64,000 bases of DNA from Noviherbaspirillum cavernae (GCF_003590875.1 NZ_QYUN01000002.1:3038001-3102000); one strand, 5' to 3'; shown: positions 25,107 through 33,320, counted from the first letter of the stretch. Translations and numbers: made by a program. Notes: generated by a model not told the origin, from the letters alone.

Positions 25107-25117
25107 ATCCAAATCGC

Positions 25118-25169
25118 CTCGACCGCCGTTGGTCAAGACGCGTTATTGATCGCCACACCATTGTTGGCG
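25118..25169 (-). promoter_or_regulatory. ANTAR-type antiterminator hairpins in nrtA leader
   Basis: Hairpin 2 (25137-25118) pairs CTTGACC with GGTCGAG around the hexaloop AACGGC, which has the A1 and G4 required by ANTAR proteins. Hairpin 1 (25169-25151) pairs CGCCA with TGGCG, but its loop is not a clean hexaloop. NasT, the expected ligand, is encoded 0.6 kb away. Confidence 0.7.
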
Positions 25170-25179
25170 TTCGTTACTT

Positions 25180-25195
25180 TGCAAGTGGTGTGCCA
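25180..25195 (-). promoter_or_regulatory. Sigma-54 (-24/-12) promoter of nrtABC
   Basis: The minus strand reads TGGCAC-N5-TTGCA from 25195 to 25180, with GG and GC 10 bases apart. The predicted start is near 25169, at the foot of the first leader hairpin. Confidence 0.86.
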
Positions 25196-25245
25196 GCCTG
25201 ATTCGACGCTTTCCCGCACAGTTCGCGATGAATCGAGGCGGCTTT

Positions 25246-25264
25246 CCGCACTCTTTCCGTGCGG
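25246..25264 (-). promoter_or_regulatory. NtrC-type palindrome upstream of nrtA
   Basis: CCGCAC-N7-GTGCGG is a perfect palindrome containing the GCAC-N7-GTGC core of NtrC sites. Its centre lies about 86 bases upstream of the predicted start. Confidence 0.65.
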
Positions 25265-25370
25265 CGCATTAAAAGGGGGCGGGGTTTGTCAGGTTCTTGA
25301 AAATTGGAGTCCGTCCCAACAACAGCGAAGCGCTCCGCTATGCGCGCCGTTGCTCTTTCCGCTGTGAGCT

Positions 25371-25560
25371 GCCGAAGAAATGCACGGTGAAGCGGAAAAA
25401 GAAGTGCGACTTGTCTGAGCCGAAGGCGAGTTTGTCGCACTTCCCGCTTCATCGTGCATTTCTTCGGGAACCCGAAGGGCAGCGAGGTGCGGTCGCCTTT
25501 CTTTGCTTACTTTCTTTGGCGAGACAAAGAAAGTGAGCGGCTGCCGGGCCGCCCCCGGCA
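25371..25560. repeat. Long compound hairpin repeat between nrtA and nasT
   Basis: The left part folds into one long hairpin: 25372-25395 pairs with 25444-25467 (23 of 24) and 25401-25410 with 25434-25443 (10 of 10). A second stem follows, CTTACTTTCTTTG (25506-25518) with CAAAGAAAGTGAG (25525-25537), then a GCCGGG palindrome. It has no plausible protein. The form is that of a dispersed intergenic repeat. The rest of the 616-base gap holds the nrtA control region. Confidence 0.7.
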
Positions 25561-25643
25561 AAGCATCCACGAAGAGCAACACGTATTGCCGACGCAAGTG
25601 ATGACAGCAGAGAAACGCGAGCAATTCTCGGCAATCGGACGCA

Positions 25644-26267
25644 TCAAATCAGCAAATCCGCCACATCCAGCATGCGCTGCGCCACGTCAGACAGCTTGAG
25701 GTTCTTGTCCATCGCCAGCCGGCGCAGCTTGCGGTAGGCCTCGTCTTCGGAACATTGATGACGCTCCATCAGCAAGCCCTTGGCGCGTTCGATGACCTTG
25801 CGTTCAGCGAGTTTCATTCTGGTTTCGGAAAGTTCGTGGCGCAGCTTCTGATCCACCTCGAAGCGCGCCATCGCCACATCCAGCACAGCCTTGACCCGCT
25901 CCGCCGACAGACCCGCGACCACATAGGCCGAGACGCCGGCCTCGATGGCGGCATGCATCTTTTCCTTGTCACCGTCTTCGGTGAAGCAGACGATGGGCCG
26001 CCGCGCATCGGCCGTGGCGGCCACCACCTTTTTCAGCGCCGTGTCGGACTGCGCATCGACGATGATCAGGTCGGGCTGCAGTTGCGCGATCTGCTCCTCC
26101 AGATCCGCTTCCGGCGGCAGCGCCGCGAGAATGTTGTAGCCGCCTTCGAGCAAGCCGATGCGCAAGGCGCGGGCACGCTCGGCCTGCTCGCGCGCCGCCG
26201 CGTCCGCGCCTTCCGGCGCGACGAGGGAGTTGATGACAACGATCCTGAGCTGTTTGGCGTCCATCAT
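25644..26267 (-). CDS. nasT: ANTAR-domain antitermination regulator NasT
   Basis: A 207-residue NasT-type regulator. The N-terminal receiver-like domain (about 7-125) starts [11 protein letters not shown], where normal receivers have acidic residues, so it is probably not phosphorylated in the usual way. The ANTAR RNA-binding domain fills about 145-203 ([19 protein letters not shown], then [21 protein letters not shown]). NasT binds leader hairpins with hexaloops and prevents termination; the sensor NasS normally holds it inactive without nitrate. No nasS is seen in this window. The likely target is the nrtA leader. GGAAAG precedes the start; a second ATG follows directly. Confidence 0.92.
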   Translation of the reverse strand: MMDAKQLRIVVINSLVAPEGADAAAREQAERARALRIGLLEGGYNILAALPPEADLEEQIAQLQPDLIIVDAQSDTALKKVVAATADARRPIVCFTEDGDKEKMHAAIEAGVSAYVVAGLSAERVKAVLDVAMARFEVDQKLRHELSETRMKLAERKVIERAKGLLMERHQCSEDEAYRKLRRLAMDKNLKLSDVAQRMLDVADLLI

Positions 26268-26330
26268 GGCGATTTGCTTTCCTTTACAATGACGCTTTGC
26301 AAGAAGCTTGCCACCCCTTGTCTCTTTCCC

Positions 26331-27359
26331 ATGATTGTCCTCGGCGTCGAATCCTCCTGTGATGAAACCGGCATCGCGTTGCATGACTCGCAACGCGGCT
26401 TGCTCGCGCACGCGCTGCATTCGCAGGTGGCGATGCATGAGGAATACGGCGGCGTGGTGCCGGAACTGGCGTCGCGCGACCACATCCGGCGCGCGATTCC
26501 GCTGCTGGAGCAGGTCTTGCAACAAAGCGGATTGCCGCGCTCCGCGATCGACGCCATCGCCTACACGCAGGGACCCGGCCTGGCCGGCGCATTGCTGGTC
26601 GGCGCATCGATCGCCTGCGGCCTCGGCCTCGCTCTGGACCGACCAGTGCTCGGCATCCATCATCTCGAAGGTCATTTGCTGTCGCCGCTGCTTGCAAGCG
26701 ACCCACCGGAATTCCCCTTCGTCGCCCTGCTGATCTCGGGCGGCCACACGCAGCTGATGCGCGTCGATGGCGTCGGCCAATACACGCTGCTGGGCGAGAC
26801 GCTCGACGATGCCGCCGGCGAAGCCTTCGACAAGTCGGCCAAGCTGCTCGGCCTCGGCTACCCCGGCGGCCCGGCGATTTCGCGGCTGGCGGAATTCGGC
26901 GATCCCGGCGTGTACAAGCTGCCGCGCCCGATGCTGCACTCGAAGGATTTGAACTTCAGCTTCTCCGGCCTCAAGACGGCGGTGCTGACGGTCGTGAAAA
27001 ACCAGATCACCAACATCTGCGAACAGGACAAGGCCAACGTGGCGCGCTCCTTCGTCGATGCAATCGTCGACGTGCTGGTGGCGAAATGCCTGACCGCGCT
27101 GAAGCAGACCGGATTGAAGCGGCTGGTGATCGCCGGCGGCGTCGGCGCCAACCGGCAGTTGCGCGAAGCATTGAATGCGGCGGCAGAAAAGAAACGCTTC
27201 AAGGTGTTCTATCCCGAACTGGAATTCTGCACCGACAACGGCGCAATGATCGCCTTCGCCGGTGCAATGCGCCTGCAGATCAACCCGGATGCGGCGAAGC
27301 GCGATTACGCATTCAATGTGCGCCCGCGCTGGCCGCTGGATGAGTTGCGCGCCGTATAG
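26331..27359 (+). CDS. tsaD: tRNA N6-adenosine threonylcarbamoyltransferase
   Basis: TsaD transfers the threonylcarbamoyl group to A37 of ANN-decoding tRNAs (t6A), with TsaB and TsaE. The 342-residue protein starts [17 protein letters not shown] and keeps the metal-binding HLEGH (near 111-115) and SGGHTQLM (near 136-143), and [23 protein letters not shown]. The frame is open upstream to 25755, but that part overlaps nasT and is not TsaD-like. tsaE is also in the window (44266). It is divergent from nasT by 63 bases. Confidence 0.96.
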   Translation: MIVLGVESSCDETGIALHDSQRGLLAHALHSQVAMHEEYGGVVPELASRDHIRRAIPLLEQVLQQSGLPRSAIDAIAYTQGPGLAGALLVGASIACGLGLALDRPVLGIHHLEGHLLSPLLASDPPEFPFVALLISGGHTQLMRVDGVGQYTLLGETLDDAAGEAFDKSAKLLGLGYPGGPAISRLAEFGDPGVYKLPRPMLHSKDLNFSFSGLKTAVLTVVKNQITNICEQDKANVARSFVDAIVDVLVAKCLTALKQTGLKRLVIAGGVGANRQLREALNAAAEKKRFKVFYPELEFCTDNGAMIAFAGAMRLQINPDAAKRDYAFNVRPRWPLDELRAV

Positions 27360-27559
27360 TTTGATCCCCCTCTGACTGGCTGTCCGTTCGGCTTATCGCG
27401 CCGATAGAACGGAGAACTCTCGGGCCGTCCCCAGCTTCGAGCTTTTGAGCTGAGTCAAATATAAACAGAAAAATTCAAATGATCGACGGCGAACCTCAGG
27501 TTGTGCACTACTGCGGTCTGACGTTTGACATGAGCGGACATCCGCAAGCAAGCGAAGGG

Positions 27560-28203
27560 TTAGGCAGCACGGCCGGTGATGTGATGGAGAGCAAGCTTCA
27601 TTTGCTCGGAGCTTTGGACACGCTCACTCTCAAGCCAACTGCAGAATTGCGCGACATCATCAAGCACTTGCTCCACATGCTCAGAAAAGACGAAAACGTT
27701 CGTGAAGAAAAGTGCTGGCAAGGATGCAGCACCTCGCGATGTAACCGGATATCGAAACGAGTAGGAGCCGGAATCCACTTCGTCGATCTCAGTGGCGAGA
27801 TGGAGAATCTTTGCTTCGAGCTCACCCGTCGCGGTGAGTGGGCGCGTGTTACTAGCCTGAGTATCGGCTTAGCCATATCGAAGAGGGCGACCAAGGAATG
27901 CTCTCGCCACAGCTTCGGTAGTGCAAGTCTGAGTTCTTCTTCATTGATGGAGAGAACCGCAGCGCGAAATACAATTGCCTTCAGGTATAGCTCGAAGGAA
28001 TGTCTGTACAGAAAAAGGATGGGCAGCGCAGCGTCATCAATTGCGTGATATCCAACCCGCTGGCGAAAGGCCACTAAGTTCATAGCTGCACCTCTGTAGC
28101 TTCCGGCGTAGGCAATCAGCTCTTGCTCAGGTCGGCCTTTCCAATTGACGAGGGCGTTTCCGGTGGTACCAACCGGGGCTGCGAAGAAGTGGTGTAGCGT
28201 CAT
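27560..28203 (-). pseudogene. HEPN-like protein gene interrupted by a frameshift
   Basis: The first frame encodes MTLHHFFAAPVGTTGNALVN and LPILFLYRHSFELYLKAIVF, a RHxxELxLK pattern seen in HEPN-type proteins. Past about residue 125 the frame turns into low-quality sequence. The frame reached by a one-base loss near 27820-27835 continues sensibly (ELEAKILHLATEIDEVDSG, then SYSFRYPVTSRGA) to a TAA at 27560. So this is one ~214-codon gene with a frameshift, or a sequencing error. The function is not known; HEPN proteins are often RNases of toxin or defence systems. The stop lies inside GCCTAAC, an integron-like core motif. Confidence 0.6.
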
Positions 28204-28219
28204 CGGTCGTCGCTGTGCC

Positions 28220-28384
28220 GCCTAACGAGGTTGTGCAATAAGTCGAAATTTCATAAAAATCGAATTTTCCGAGCCAATAAAATCAAAGATTTGCACAGCG
28301 CATTTTCCAAAAAATAGCTTTTCGCACAGCCTCAACGATCACGTTGACCGGCGCGAAGCGTCGGTGTCGAACAGCATGTTGGGC
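28220..28384 (-). other. AT-rich segment bounded by integron-like core sites
   Basis: On the minus strand this 165-base stretch begins GCCCAAC (28384) and ends GTTAGGC (28220), the RYYYAAC...GTTRRRY ends of an attC site. TTGAGGCTGTGC can pair with GCACAACCTC inside it. The extended L-box pairing of a true attC is not clear. It is far more AT-rich than the neighbouring genes. Confidence 0.35.
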
Positions 28385-28402
28385 GTCTGTTGGTACATGC
28401 TT

Positions 28403-28753
28403 TTATCTCCCCAATTTACTATTGAGATACGCTATGGCCTTCTCGGATAGAGTAAGCGGCTTCGGGCCGCCGCCTTGAACGAATTCAATCATTCTCCCGA
28501 CTGGCCATAAATCGCTTGTGCCATTGACGAAGTCGATACCATGCTCATCGCCTCGATAATCGTGCCAATAATGAGCAATCAAATGGCCGTCCTCCAATAT
28601 TCGGTATTTGTAGTTACCGAATGAGTCCCGCGCTCCGCCAGCATGTTCAATAGTAAAGTTCACTGTGCATTCCATGACGTCCAACGAATAGTGTTTATCT
28701 GCCGCTCCGGCGATGCGCCATATTCCGTTGAAGATGGCTTGCAGTCTGTACAA
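28403..28753 (-). CDS. Hypothetical protein, cassette-like
   Basis: I do not recognise this family. The product is 116 residues from a TTG at 28753, or 90 from the ATG at 28675. It is well-mixed, hydrophilic and rich in aromatic residues (KYRILEDGHLIAHYWHDYRG, then GIDFVNGTSDLWPVGRMIEF). It has no signal or membrane segment. It follows plsY by 27 bases on the same strand, and its stop lies 19 bases before an integron-like core site, so it may be a captured cassette. Its base composition is more AT-rich than plsY. Confidence 0.5.
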   Translation of the reverse strand: MYRLQAIFNGIWRIAGAADKHYSLDVMECTVNFTIEHAGGARDSFGNYKYRILEDGHLIAHYWHDYRGDEHGIDFVNGTSDLWPVGRMIEFVQGGGPKPLTLSEKAIAYLNSKLGR

Positions 28754-28780
28754 GGAAGGCCGGCGGTGGATCGGCCTTGA

Positions 28781-29386
28781 CTACTTCTTCTTGCTGCCGA
28801 TCCTGCTTTCCTTGCCCGCCATCAGATTCGCGATGTTCTGGCGATGGCGATAGATCAGCAAGCCGCTCATCGCCAGCACTGCCAGCAGGATCGGGTCGGT
28901 GCCGAACAGCAGGCCGTAGTAGAACGGTGCAAACACGCTGGCAATCAATGCGGCCAGCGAGGAATAGCGGAACGCGTAGGCAACCACCAGCCAGGTGATC
29001 AGGGTCGCGAGGCCAAGCCAGGCATTGATGCCGAGCAGGACGCCGAGCGCGGTGGCGACACCCTTGCCGCCGACGAACCGGAAGAAGACCGGCCACAGAT
29101 GGCCGAGGAATACGCCGATCGCCACCAGCGCGATGCCGATGTCGTCGATGCCGTATTGCGGTCCGTATTTCTGCGCCAGCCAGACCGCCAGCCAGCCCTT
29201 GAAGCCGTCACCCAGCAGGGTCAGTGCGGCGGCGGCCTTGTTACCGCTGCGCAGGACGTTGGTCGCGCCGGGGTTTTTCGAGCCGTAGGTGCGTGGATCG
29301 GCCAGCCCGAACAAGGCGCTGACGACTACCGCGAACGAAATGGAGCCGATCAGATAGGCGGCGATCGCGAAGAGGATGGTATTCAT
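28781..29386 (-). CDS. plsY: Acyl-phosphate:glycerol-3-phosphate acyltransferase
   Basis: PlsY adds the first acyl chain to glycerol-3-phosphate in phospholipid synthesis, using acyl-phosphate from PlsX. The 201-residue inner-membrane protein starts [20 protein letters not shown] and has the active-site motifs [14 protein letters not shown] (near 35-48), [21 protein letters not shown] (near 94-114) and a C-terminal [18 protein letters not shown]. Length is usual. The lysine-rich tail is common. Confidence 0.95.
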   Translation of the reverse strand: MNTILFAIAAYLIGSISFAVVVSALFGLADPRTYGSKNPGATNVLRSGNKAAAALTLLGDGFKGWLAVWLAQKYGPQYGIDDIGIALVAIGVFLGHLWPVFFRFVGGKGVATALGVLLGINAWLGLATLITWLVVAYAFRYSSLAALIASVFAPFYYGLLFGTDPILLAVLAMSGLLIYRHRQNIANLMAGKESRIGSKKK

Positions 29387-29472
29387 TGTCTCCCTTGTGA
29401 AATGAGTTGCCGCATTCGATGCGGCATTGTTGATGTCTTTTGGCGGCGGATTGGCAACCGTCCGGACCGCTC

Positions 29473-29964
29473 TTATTCTTCCAGCGCGCAGTTGACCGGC
29501 TTGATCGGCAATACCTTGTCCATCGCCCCGGGGTCGATGCCGATCAGGTACCCGCGCCGGCCGCCGTTGATGTAGATCCTGTCGAGTTCGAGAATGCTTT
29601 GCTCGACGTAGACCGGCATCGCCTTCTTTGTGCCGAACGGCGAGGTGCCGCCGATCAGGTAGCCGGAATGGCGGTTGGCGACTTCCGGCTTGCAGGGTTC
29701 GACCGACTTGCAGCCGATCTGGCGCGCGAGGTTTTTCGTCGATACCTTGCGGTCACCGTGCATCAGCACGATCAGCGGCCTGGCGGCTTCGTCCTGCATG
29801 ATCAGCGTCTTGACCACGTGATGCTCGTCGACGCCCAGCTCGCGCGCCGACACCGTGGTGCCGCCGTGCTCTTCATATGCATAGGGATGTTCGGAAAAGG
29901 CGATGCCGTGCTTGCGCAGGAACTGCGTCGCCTGTGTCTCGGATACATGTTCTTTCTTTGCCAT
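29473..29964 (-). CDS. ybaK: Cys-tRNA(Pro)/Cys-tRNA(Cys) deacylase YbaK
   Basis: YbaK clears cysteine mischarged on tRNA(Pro). The 163-residue protein starts [20 protein letters not shown], has [31 protein letters not shown] near 48-78 with the conserved K, and [20 protein letters not shown] near 99-118, the YbaK form of the substrate loop (GGxSPxG). Length is typical. The start at 29964 was chosen over the long upstream frame. Confidence 0.92.
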   Translation of the reverse strand: MAKKEHVSETQATQFLRKHGIAFSEHPYAYEEHGGTTVSARELGVDEHHVVKTLIMQDEAARPLIVLMHGDRKVSTKNLARQIGCKSVEPCKPEVANRHSGYLIGGTSPFGTKKAMPVYVEQSILELDRIYINGGRRGYLIGIDPGAMDKVLPIKPVNCALEE

Positions 29965-30213
29965 GTGCTGCTTGCCCAACTCAAATGCCGACCAAAAATT
30001 GCAGCACATTATGCTACAAGACGCCCGCTGTGCAAGCGGTGGCAGACGTGACGGCGAACAATGCCGCCAATCGTCATGATTGACAAGCACCGCCCCGCGG
30101 GTAAATTGTGAAATTCACATCGAAACGCCGATGCAGGTGATTGTGGTATCGGCTGCGGCGCAGGTAGTTCGGTGTCGAAACCGTAGAAATTCCCGTATGG
30201 AAATTTTGCAATC

Positions 30214-30236
30214 TTTTTTGTGCAGCGCACAAAAAA
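30214..30236 (+). promoter_or_regulatory. PhaR-type operator 1 upstream of the phasin gene
   Basis: TTTTTTGTGC-AGC-GCACAAAAAA is a perfect 10-bp palindrome around a TGC-N3-GCA core, the pattern bound by the polyhydroxyalkanoate repressor PhaR. It abuts the -35 box. Confidence 0.65.
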
Positions 30237-30240
30237 TCGC

Positions 30241-30268
30241 TTGACATCGCTGGAGCAATCTTTAGAAT
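30241..30268 (+). promoter_or_regulatory. Sigma-70 promoter of the phasin gene
   Basis: TTGACA (30241-30246) and TAGAAT (30263-30268) are 16 bases apart. The -35 is perfect. The start would be near 30275, giving a ~60-base leader. Confidence 0.78.
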
Positions 30269-30273
30269 TGGTT

Positions 30274-30290
30274 TTGTTGCGACGCACAAT
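30274..30290 (+). promoter_or_regulatory. PhaR-type operator 2 at the phasin start point
   Basis: A second TGC-GAC-GCA core (30278-30286) with flanking TTGT and CAAT overlaps the predicted start point. Its centre is 57 bases from operator 1, so the two sites bracket the promoter. Confidence 0.6.
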
Positions 30291-30336
30291 AAATGATGCG
30301 TTTCCCTATCTGATTCATTCTCACAAGGAGAAGTCC

Positions 30337-30906
30337 ATGTTTCCGATCAACGAACAATTTTCCGCCGTAGTCAAAGCCAGCCTCGAAGCCCAGATTTCCA
30401 TGCTCGCCGCCTTGAGCGCCAAGGGCGTCGAGAGTGTGGAGCAGATCGTGGAGCTCAATATCAACGTTGCCAAGGCATCGCTGGAAGACAGCAGCACCAC
30501 CGCCAGGCAATTGCTCGCCGCCAAGGATCCGCAGGAATTCTTTTCCCTGAGCGCAGCCCAGGCGCAGCCGGCAGCGGCCAAGGTCATCGCATACGGCCGT
30601 CATCTGGCCGGCATCGCCAGCAGCGCGCAGGCTGAATTCACGCGCGCCACCGAAGAACAGATCACCGAAACCGGCCGTCGTGTTTCCGACATGGTGGAAG
30701 ATGCTTCGAAGAATGCACCTGCCGGTTCCGAGAACGTCGTCGCCTTGTTCAAGTCCGCGTTCGGTAATGCCAACGCCGGCTACGAGCAGTTCAGCAAGAG
30801 CACCAAGAAAGCCGTCGAAACGATGGAAGCGAACCTGAACACTGCGGTGAACCAGTTCGCTCAGGCCGCTGAAAAGACCGCTGCCGGTGCGCGCGCCCGC
30901 AAGTGA
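30337..30906 (+). CDS. phaP: Phasin family protein
   Basis: Phasins coat polyhydroxybutyrate granules and control their size and number. The 189-residue protein is almost wholly helical and low in aromatic residues. It starts MFPINEQFSAVVKASLEAQI and has the phasin_2 pattern NINVAKASLEDSSTTARQLLAAKDPQEFFSLSAAQAQPAAAKVIAYGRH (near 42-90), with an Ala-rich C-terminus. AAGGAG stands 6 bases before the ATG. It is monocistronic, with its own promoter and terminator. It implies that the host stores PHB. Confidence 0.92.
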   Translation: MFPINEQFSAVVKASLEAQISMLAALSAKGVESVEQIVELNINVAKASLEDSSTTARQLLAAKDPQEFFSLSAAQAQPAAAKVIAYGRHLAGIASSAQAEFTRATEEQITETGRRVSDMVEDASKNAPAGSENVVALFKSAFGNANAGYEQFSKSTKKAVETMEANLNTAVNQFAQAAEKTAAGARARK

Positions 30907-30928
30907 TTTTCACGGAATCGCGATAAAT

Positions 30929-30953
30929 CAACGGGCCGCAATGCGGCCCGTTG
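30929..30953 (+). terminator. Terminator after the phasin gene
   Basis: A perfect 11-bp stem (CAACGGGCCGC with GCGGCCCGTTG) has a 3-base loop and is followed by TCTTTAC. It ends the phasin transcript 23 bases past the stop. Confidence 0.8.
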
Positions 30954-31078
30954 TCTTTACTGCTTCGGCAACACCGGATGCGGCGTCCTGCGCGGCGCAT
31001 CGTCTTCCCCCACCGACACCTCGCCCACAGTCGTCACCGTCATCGCGCCAGCCATCGCCACCATCGCGATGCGCGGTT

Positions 31079-31726
31079 TCATTTGCTGCTGCGTGAACCG
31101 GTCGCGGCGGTAAACACGCCAAGCCCGATGAATGCCGACGCCGCCAGATAGCGGCCGAATGCGCGCGCACCGCGCAACTGCGTCACGGCCGGCGCGAGCA
31201 TGCTGGCGGCGAACGTGTATATGCAATCAGTCGTCGCCGCCACCGCCACGAACAATGCGCCGAGCGCCACGCTTTGCACCATCGGCGCGGCTGCCGGGTC
31301 CATGAACTGCGGCAGGAAGGCCGCGAAGAAGATCGTCGTTTTCGGGTTGAGCAAGGCCACGACAAAACCGTCGCGGAAGATCCGTTTCATGTCTGCCGCG
31401 CCGAATTGCATCGCCTTGACTTCCGTTTCCTTCGTACGCAAGGCCTGGATCCCGAGGTAGACGAGGTAGGCGGCACCGGCGTACTTCACGACCGTGAAGG
31501 CGAGCGACGAGATCGCAAACAGGGCCGCCAGCCCGATCGATGCGCCGATGGCGTTGCCCAGGTTGCCGAACGCGACGCCTGCCACCGATGCCAGTCCGGC
31601 GCGCCTGCCCTGCGCCATCGTGCGTGTGACGATGTAAAACACGGCGGGGCCGGGCGTGACGGCCAGCACGATGCTGGCGAAAAGGAAGGCGGTCAGCAGC
31701 GGCCATGAGGGAAGCAGGTGATGCAT
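31079..31726 (-). CDS. LysE/RhtB-family amino acid exporter
   Basis: A 215-residue inner-membrane protein with about six hydrophobic segments. LysE-family members export amino acids such as lysine, threonine or homoserine. Supporting motifs are VLAVTPGPAVFYIVTRTMAQGRRAGLASVAGVAFGN (near 20-55) and FVVALLNPKTTIFFAAFLPQFMD (near 120-142). The substrate cannot be told. The ATG at 31726 is preferred because the first membrane segment follows directly and GGAG precedes it. Confidence 0.9.
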   Translation of the reverse strand: MHHLLPSWPLLTAFLFASIVLAVTPGPAVFYIVTRTMAQGRRAGLASVAGVAFGNLGNAIGASIGLAALFAISSLAFTVVKYAGAAYLVYLGIQALRTKETEVKAMQFGAADMKRIFRDGFVVALLNPKTTIFFAAFLPQFMDPAAAPMVQSVALGALFVAVAATTDCIYTFAASMLAPAVTQLRGARAFGRYLAASAFIGLGVFTAATGSRSSK

Positions 31727-31852
31727 GCGGGTTCTCCTTGATTGCGATTCTTGCGCGATGACGCAATGTCTTGCGCGGACGACGATCAGGCTATCACTAT
31801 AAGCGCCGGCAGGCACCAGCGTCGCGAGCAGCGCAACAGGCAGGCCGGTTCC

Positions 31853-32773
31853 TTACGCGGGATCGCGGCCCGAGCGCGGATGATTATCCGCATGCAATTT
31901 TTTCAAACGCTCGCGCGCGACGTGCGTGTAGATTTGCGTCGTTGAAATATCGGCATGCCCCAGCAGCAACTGCACCACGCGCAAATCCGCGCCGTGGTTG
32001 AGCAGGTGCGTCGCAAACGCGTGGCGCAGCGTATGCGGCGACAGCGGCGCATTGATATCCGCCTTGCGCGCATGCTTCTTGATCAGAATCCAGAACATCT
32101 GCCGCGTCATCGCACCGCCGCGCGCGGTGACGAACAGGGCATCGTCGATCTGGCCGTCGAGGATGACGGGACGCGCCTCCTTGAGATAGCGCTCGATCCA
32201 TGCACGTGCCTCTTCGCCGAAGGGCACCAGCCGCGTCTTGTCGCCCTTGCCGGTCACGCGCAACACGCCTTCATTCATGCCGAGCTCGATCGATTTCAGC
32301 AGCACCAGCTCCGATACGCGCAAGCCGCTGGCGTACATCAGCTCCAGCATGGTGCGGTCACGCAGTCCGAGCGGCGTATTCACGTCGGGTGCGCCGAGCA
32401 GTGCTTCCACCTGCGCTTCCGACAGGGACAACGGATCGCGTGGCGGCTGCTTCGCGGTTTTGAGTTTCAGGCAGGGATCGGCGCTGATCCTGTTCTGCCG
32501 CAGCGCGAGCTGGTAGAAACGCCGCAACACGGCCAGACGGCGATTGGCCGAACTCGGCTTGGTGTCGTCGTGCCGCGCGGCGCGATAGCCTTCCAGGTCC
32601 TTCGCCTCGGCGGCGTACAGGGTCTTTCCATGTTCCGCCTCCAGCCACGCCGCGAACAAGTTCATGTCGCGACGATAGGCATCGAGCGTGTTCTTCGCCA
32701 GACCGTCTTCCAGCCACAAGGTGTCGCAAAACTCGTCGATCGACGCCTGGCTCGCGCTCGCCGCGTCCGTCAT
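31853..32773 (-). CDS. xerD: Tyrosine recombinase XerD
   Basis: XerD acts with XerC at dif to resolve chromosome dimers. The 306-residue protein has an N-terminal SAM-like domain (FCDTLWLEDGLAKNTLDAYRRD) and the catalytic residues R (ASGLRVSELVLL), H-x-x-R (SPHTLRHAFATHLLNHGAD), H (LLGHADISTTQIYTHV) and Y. It overlaps ogt by 4 bases (32770-32773). The XerD assignment rather than XerC follows from EFCDxLWLEDGL and the LGHADISTTQIYTHV ending. Confidence 0.93.
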   Translation of the reverse strand: MTDAASASQASIDEFCDTLWLEDGLAKNTLDAYRRDMNLFAAWLEAEHGKTLYAAEAKDLEGYRAARHDDTKPSSANRRLAVLRRFYQLALRQNRISADPCLKLKTAKQPPRDPLSLSEAQVEALLGAPDVNTPLGLRDRTMLELMYASGLRVSELVLLKSIELGMNEGVLRVTGKGDKTRLVPFGEEARAWIERYLKEARPVILDGQIDDALFVTARGGAMTRQMFWILIKKHARKADINAPLSPHTLRHAFATHLLNHGADLRVVQLLLGHADISTTQIYTHVARERLKKLHADNHPRSGRDPA

Positions 32774-33276
32774 GCGTAACCCTCGACGCCCTCGTGCCTG
32801 AGCAGCCAGCGCTTGACGCCGAGATGGAAGCCGCTTGCATCGTCATGATTGGAGAAGCCGCCGATGCCGCCGGATGCAGTGACGCGATGACAGGGAATGA
32901 CGAGCGGGAACCAGTTCGCGCCGCAGGCCTGCCCGACCGCGCGCGGTGCGGAGCGGATCAGTTTGGCGACGTCGCCGTAGGTGCGGACCTCGCCGCGCGG
33001 GATCGCCGCGATCTCGTTCCACACCTTGTGCTGGAATGCGGTGCCGACTTCGGCCAGCGGCAGATCGAATCGGAAATCCGGTTCGGCCAGATAGCGCTCC
33101 ACTTGCTGCGCCGCGCGTTCGGACAGCGCATTGACCGGAGCCTTCTCGTCGAAGGATGGCGGGAGGTAGACCAGTTCGCGCACCGCGCCGGCTTCGGTGC
33201 GAATGCCGATCGCGCCAAAGGGCGCGGCAACGATGGCGGAAAACAGTGGGCTGTTGGAGGAGATGTGCATGGCCAT
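32770..33276 (-). CDS. ogt: Methylated-DNA--protein-cysteine methyltransferase
   Basis: Ogt/MGMT removes methyl from O6-methylguanine in a suicide reaction. The 168-residue protein has the acceptor motif VIPCHRVTASGGIGGFS (near 124-140) and the DNA-binding RTYGDVAKLIRSAPRAVGQACGANWFP. It is the Ogt/AdaC type, without the Ada regulatory domain. The start is either the ATG at 33276 or the one two codons later at 33270; neither has a clear ribosome site. It is coupled to xerD by a 4-base overlap. Confidence 0.93.
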   Translation of the reverse strand: MAMHISSNSPLFSAIVAAPFGAIGIRTEAGAVRELVYLPPSFDEKAPVNALSERAAQQVERYLAEPDFRFDLPLAEVGTAFQHKVWNEIAAIPRGEVRTYGDVAKLIRSAPRAVGQACGANWFPLVIPCHRVTASGGIGGFSNHDDASGFHLGVKRWLLRHEGVEGYA

Positions 33277-33320
33277 AGAATAAAACAAAACCTGCCATCG
33301 TTCCGAACGCGCGCCCATGA

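Larger units (their letters stand above)
29965..30336 (+). other. Intergenic region carrying the phasin promoter
   Basis: No gene is seen in these 372 bases. The right half contains a sigma-70 promoter and two TGC-N3-GCA sites; the left half holds the ybaK start region. Confidence 0.6.

Noticed and set aside
25297..25536. Short ORFs in the nrtA-nasT gap
   Set aside because: They run through the long hairpin repeat and show no protein features.
27479..28048. A 189-codon plus-strand ORF opposite the HEPN-like gene
   Set aside because: The minus-strand frames read more like protein, and the plus product has no recognisable pattern. The frameshift on the minus strand explains the otherwise puzzling open frames.
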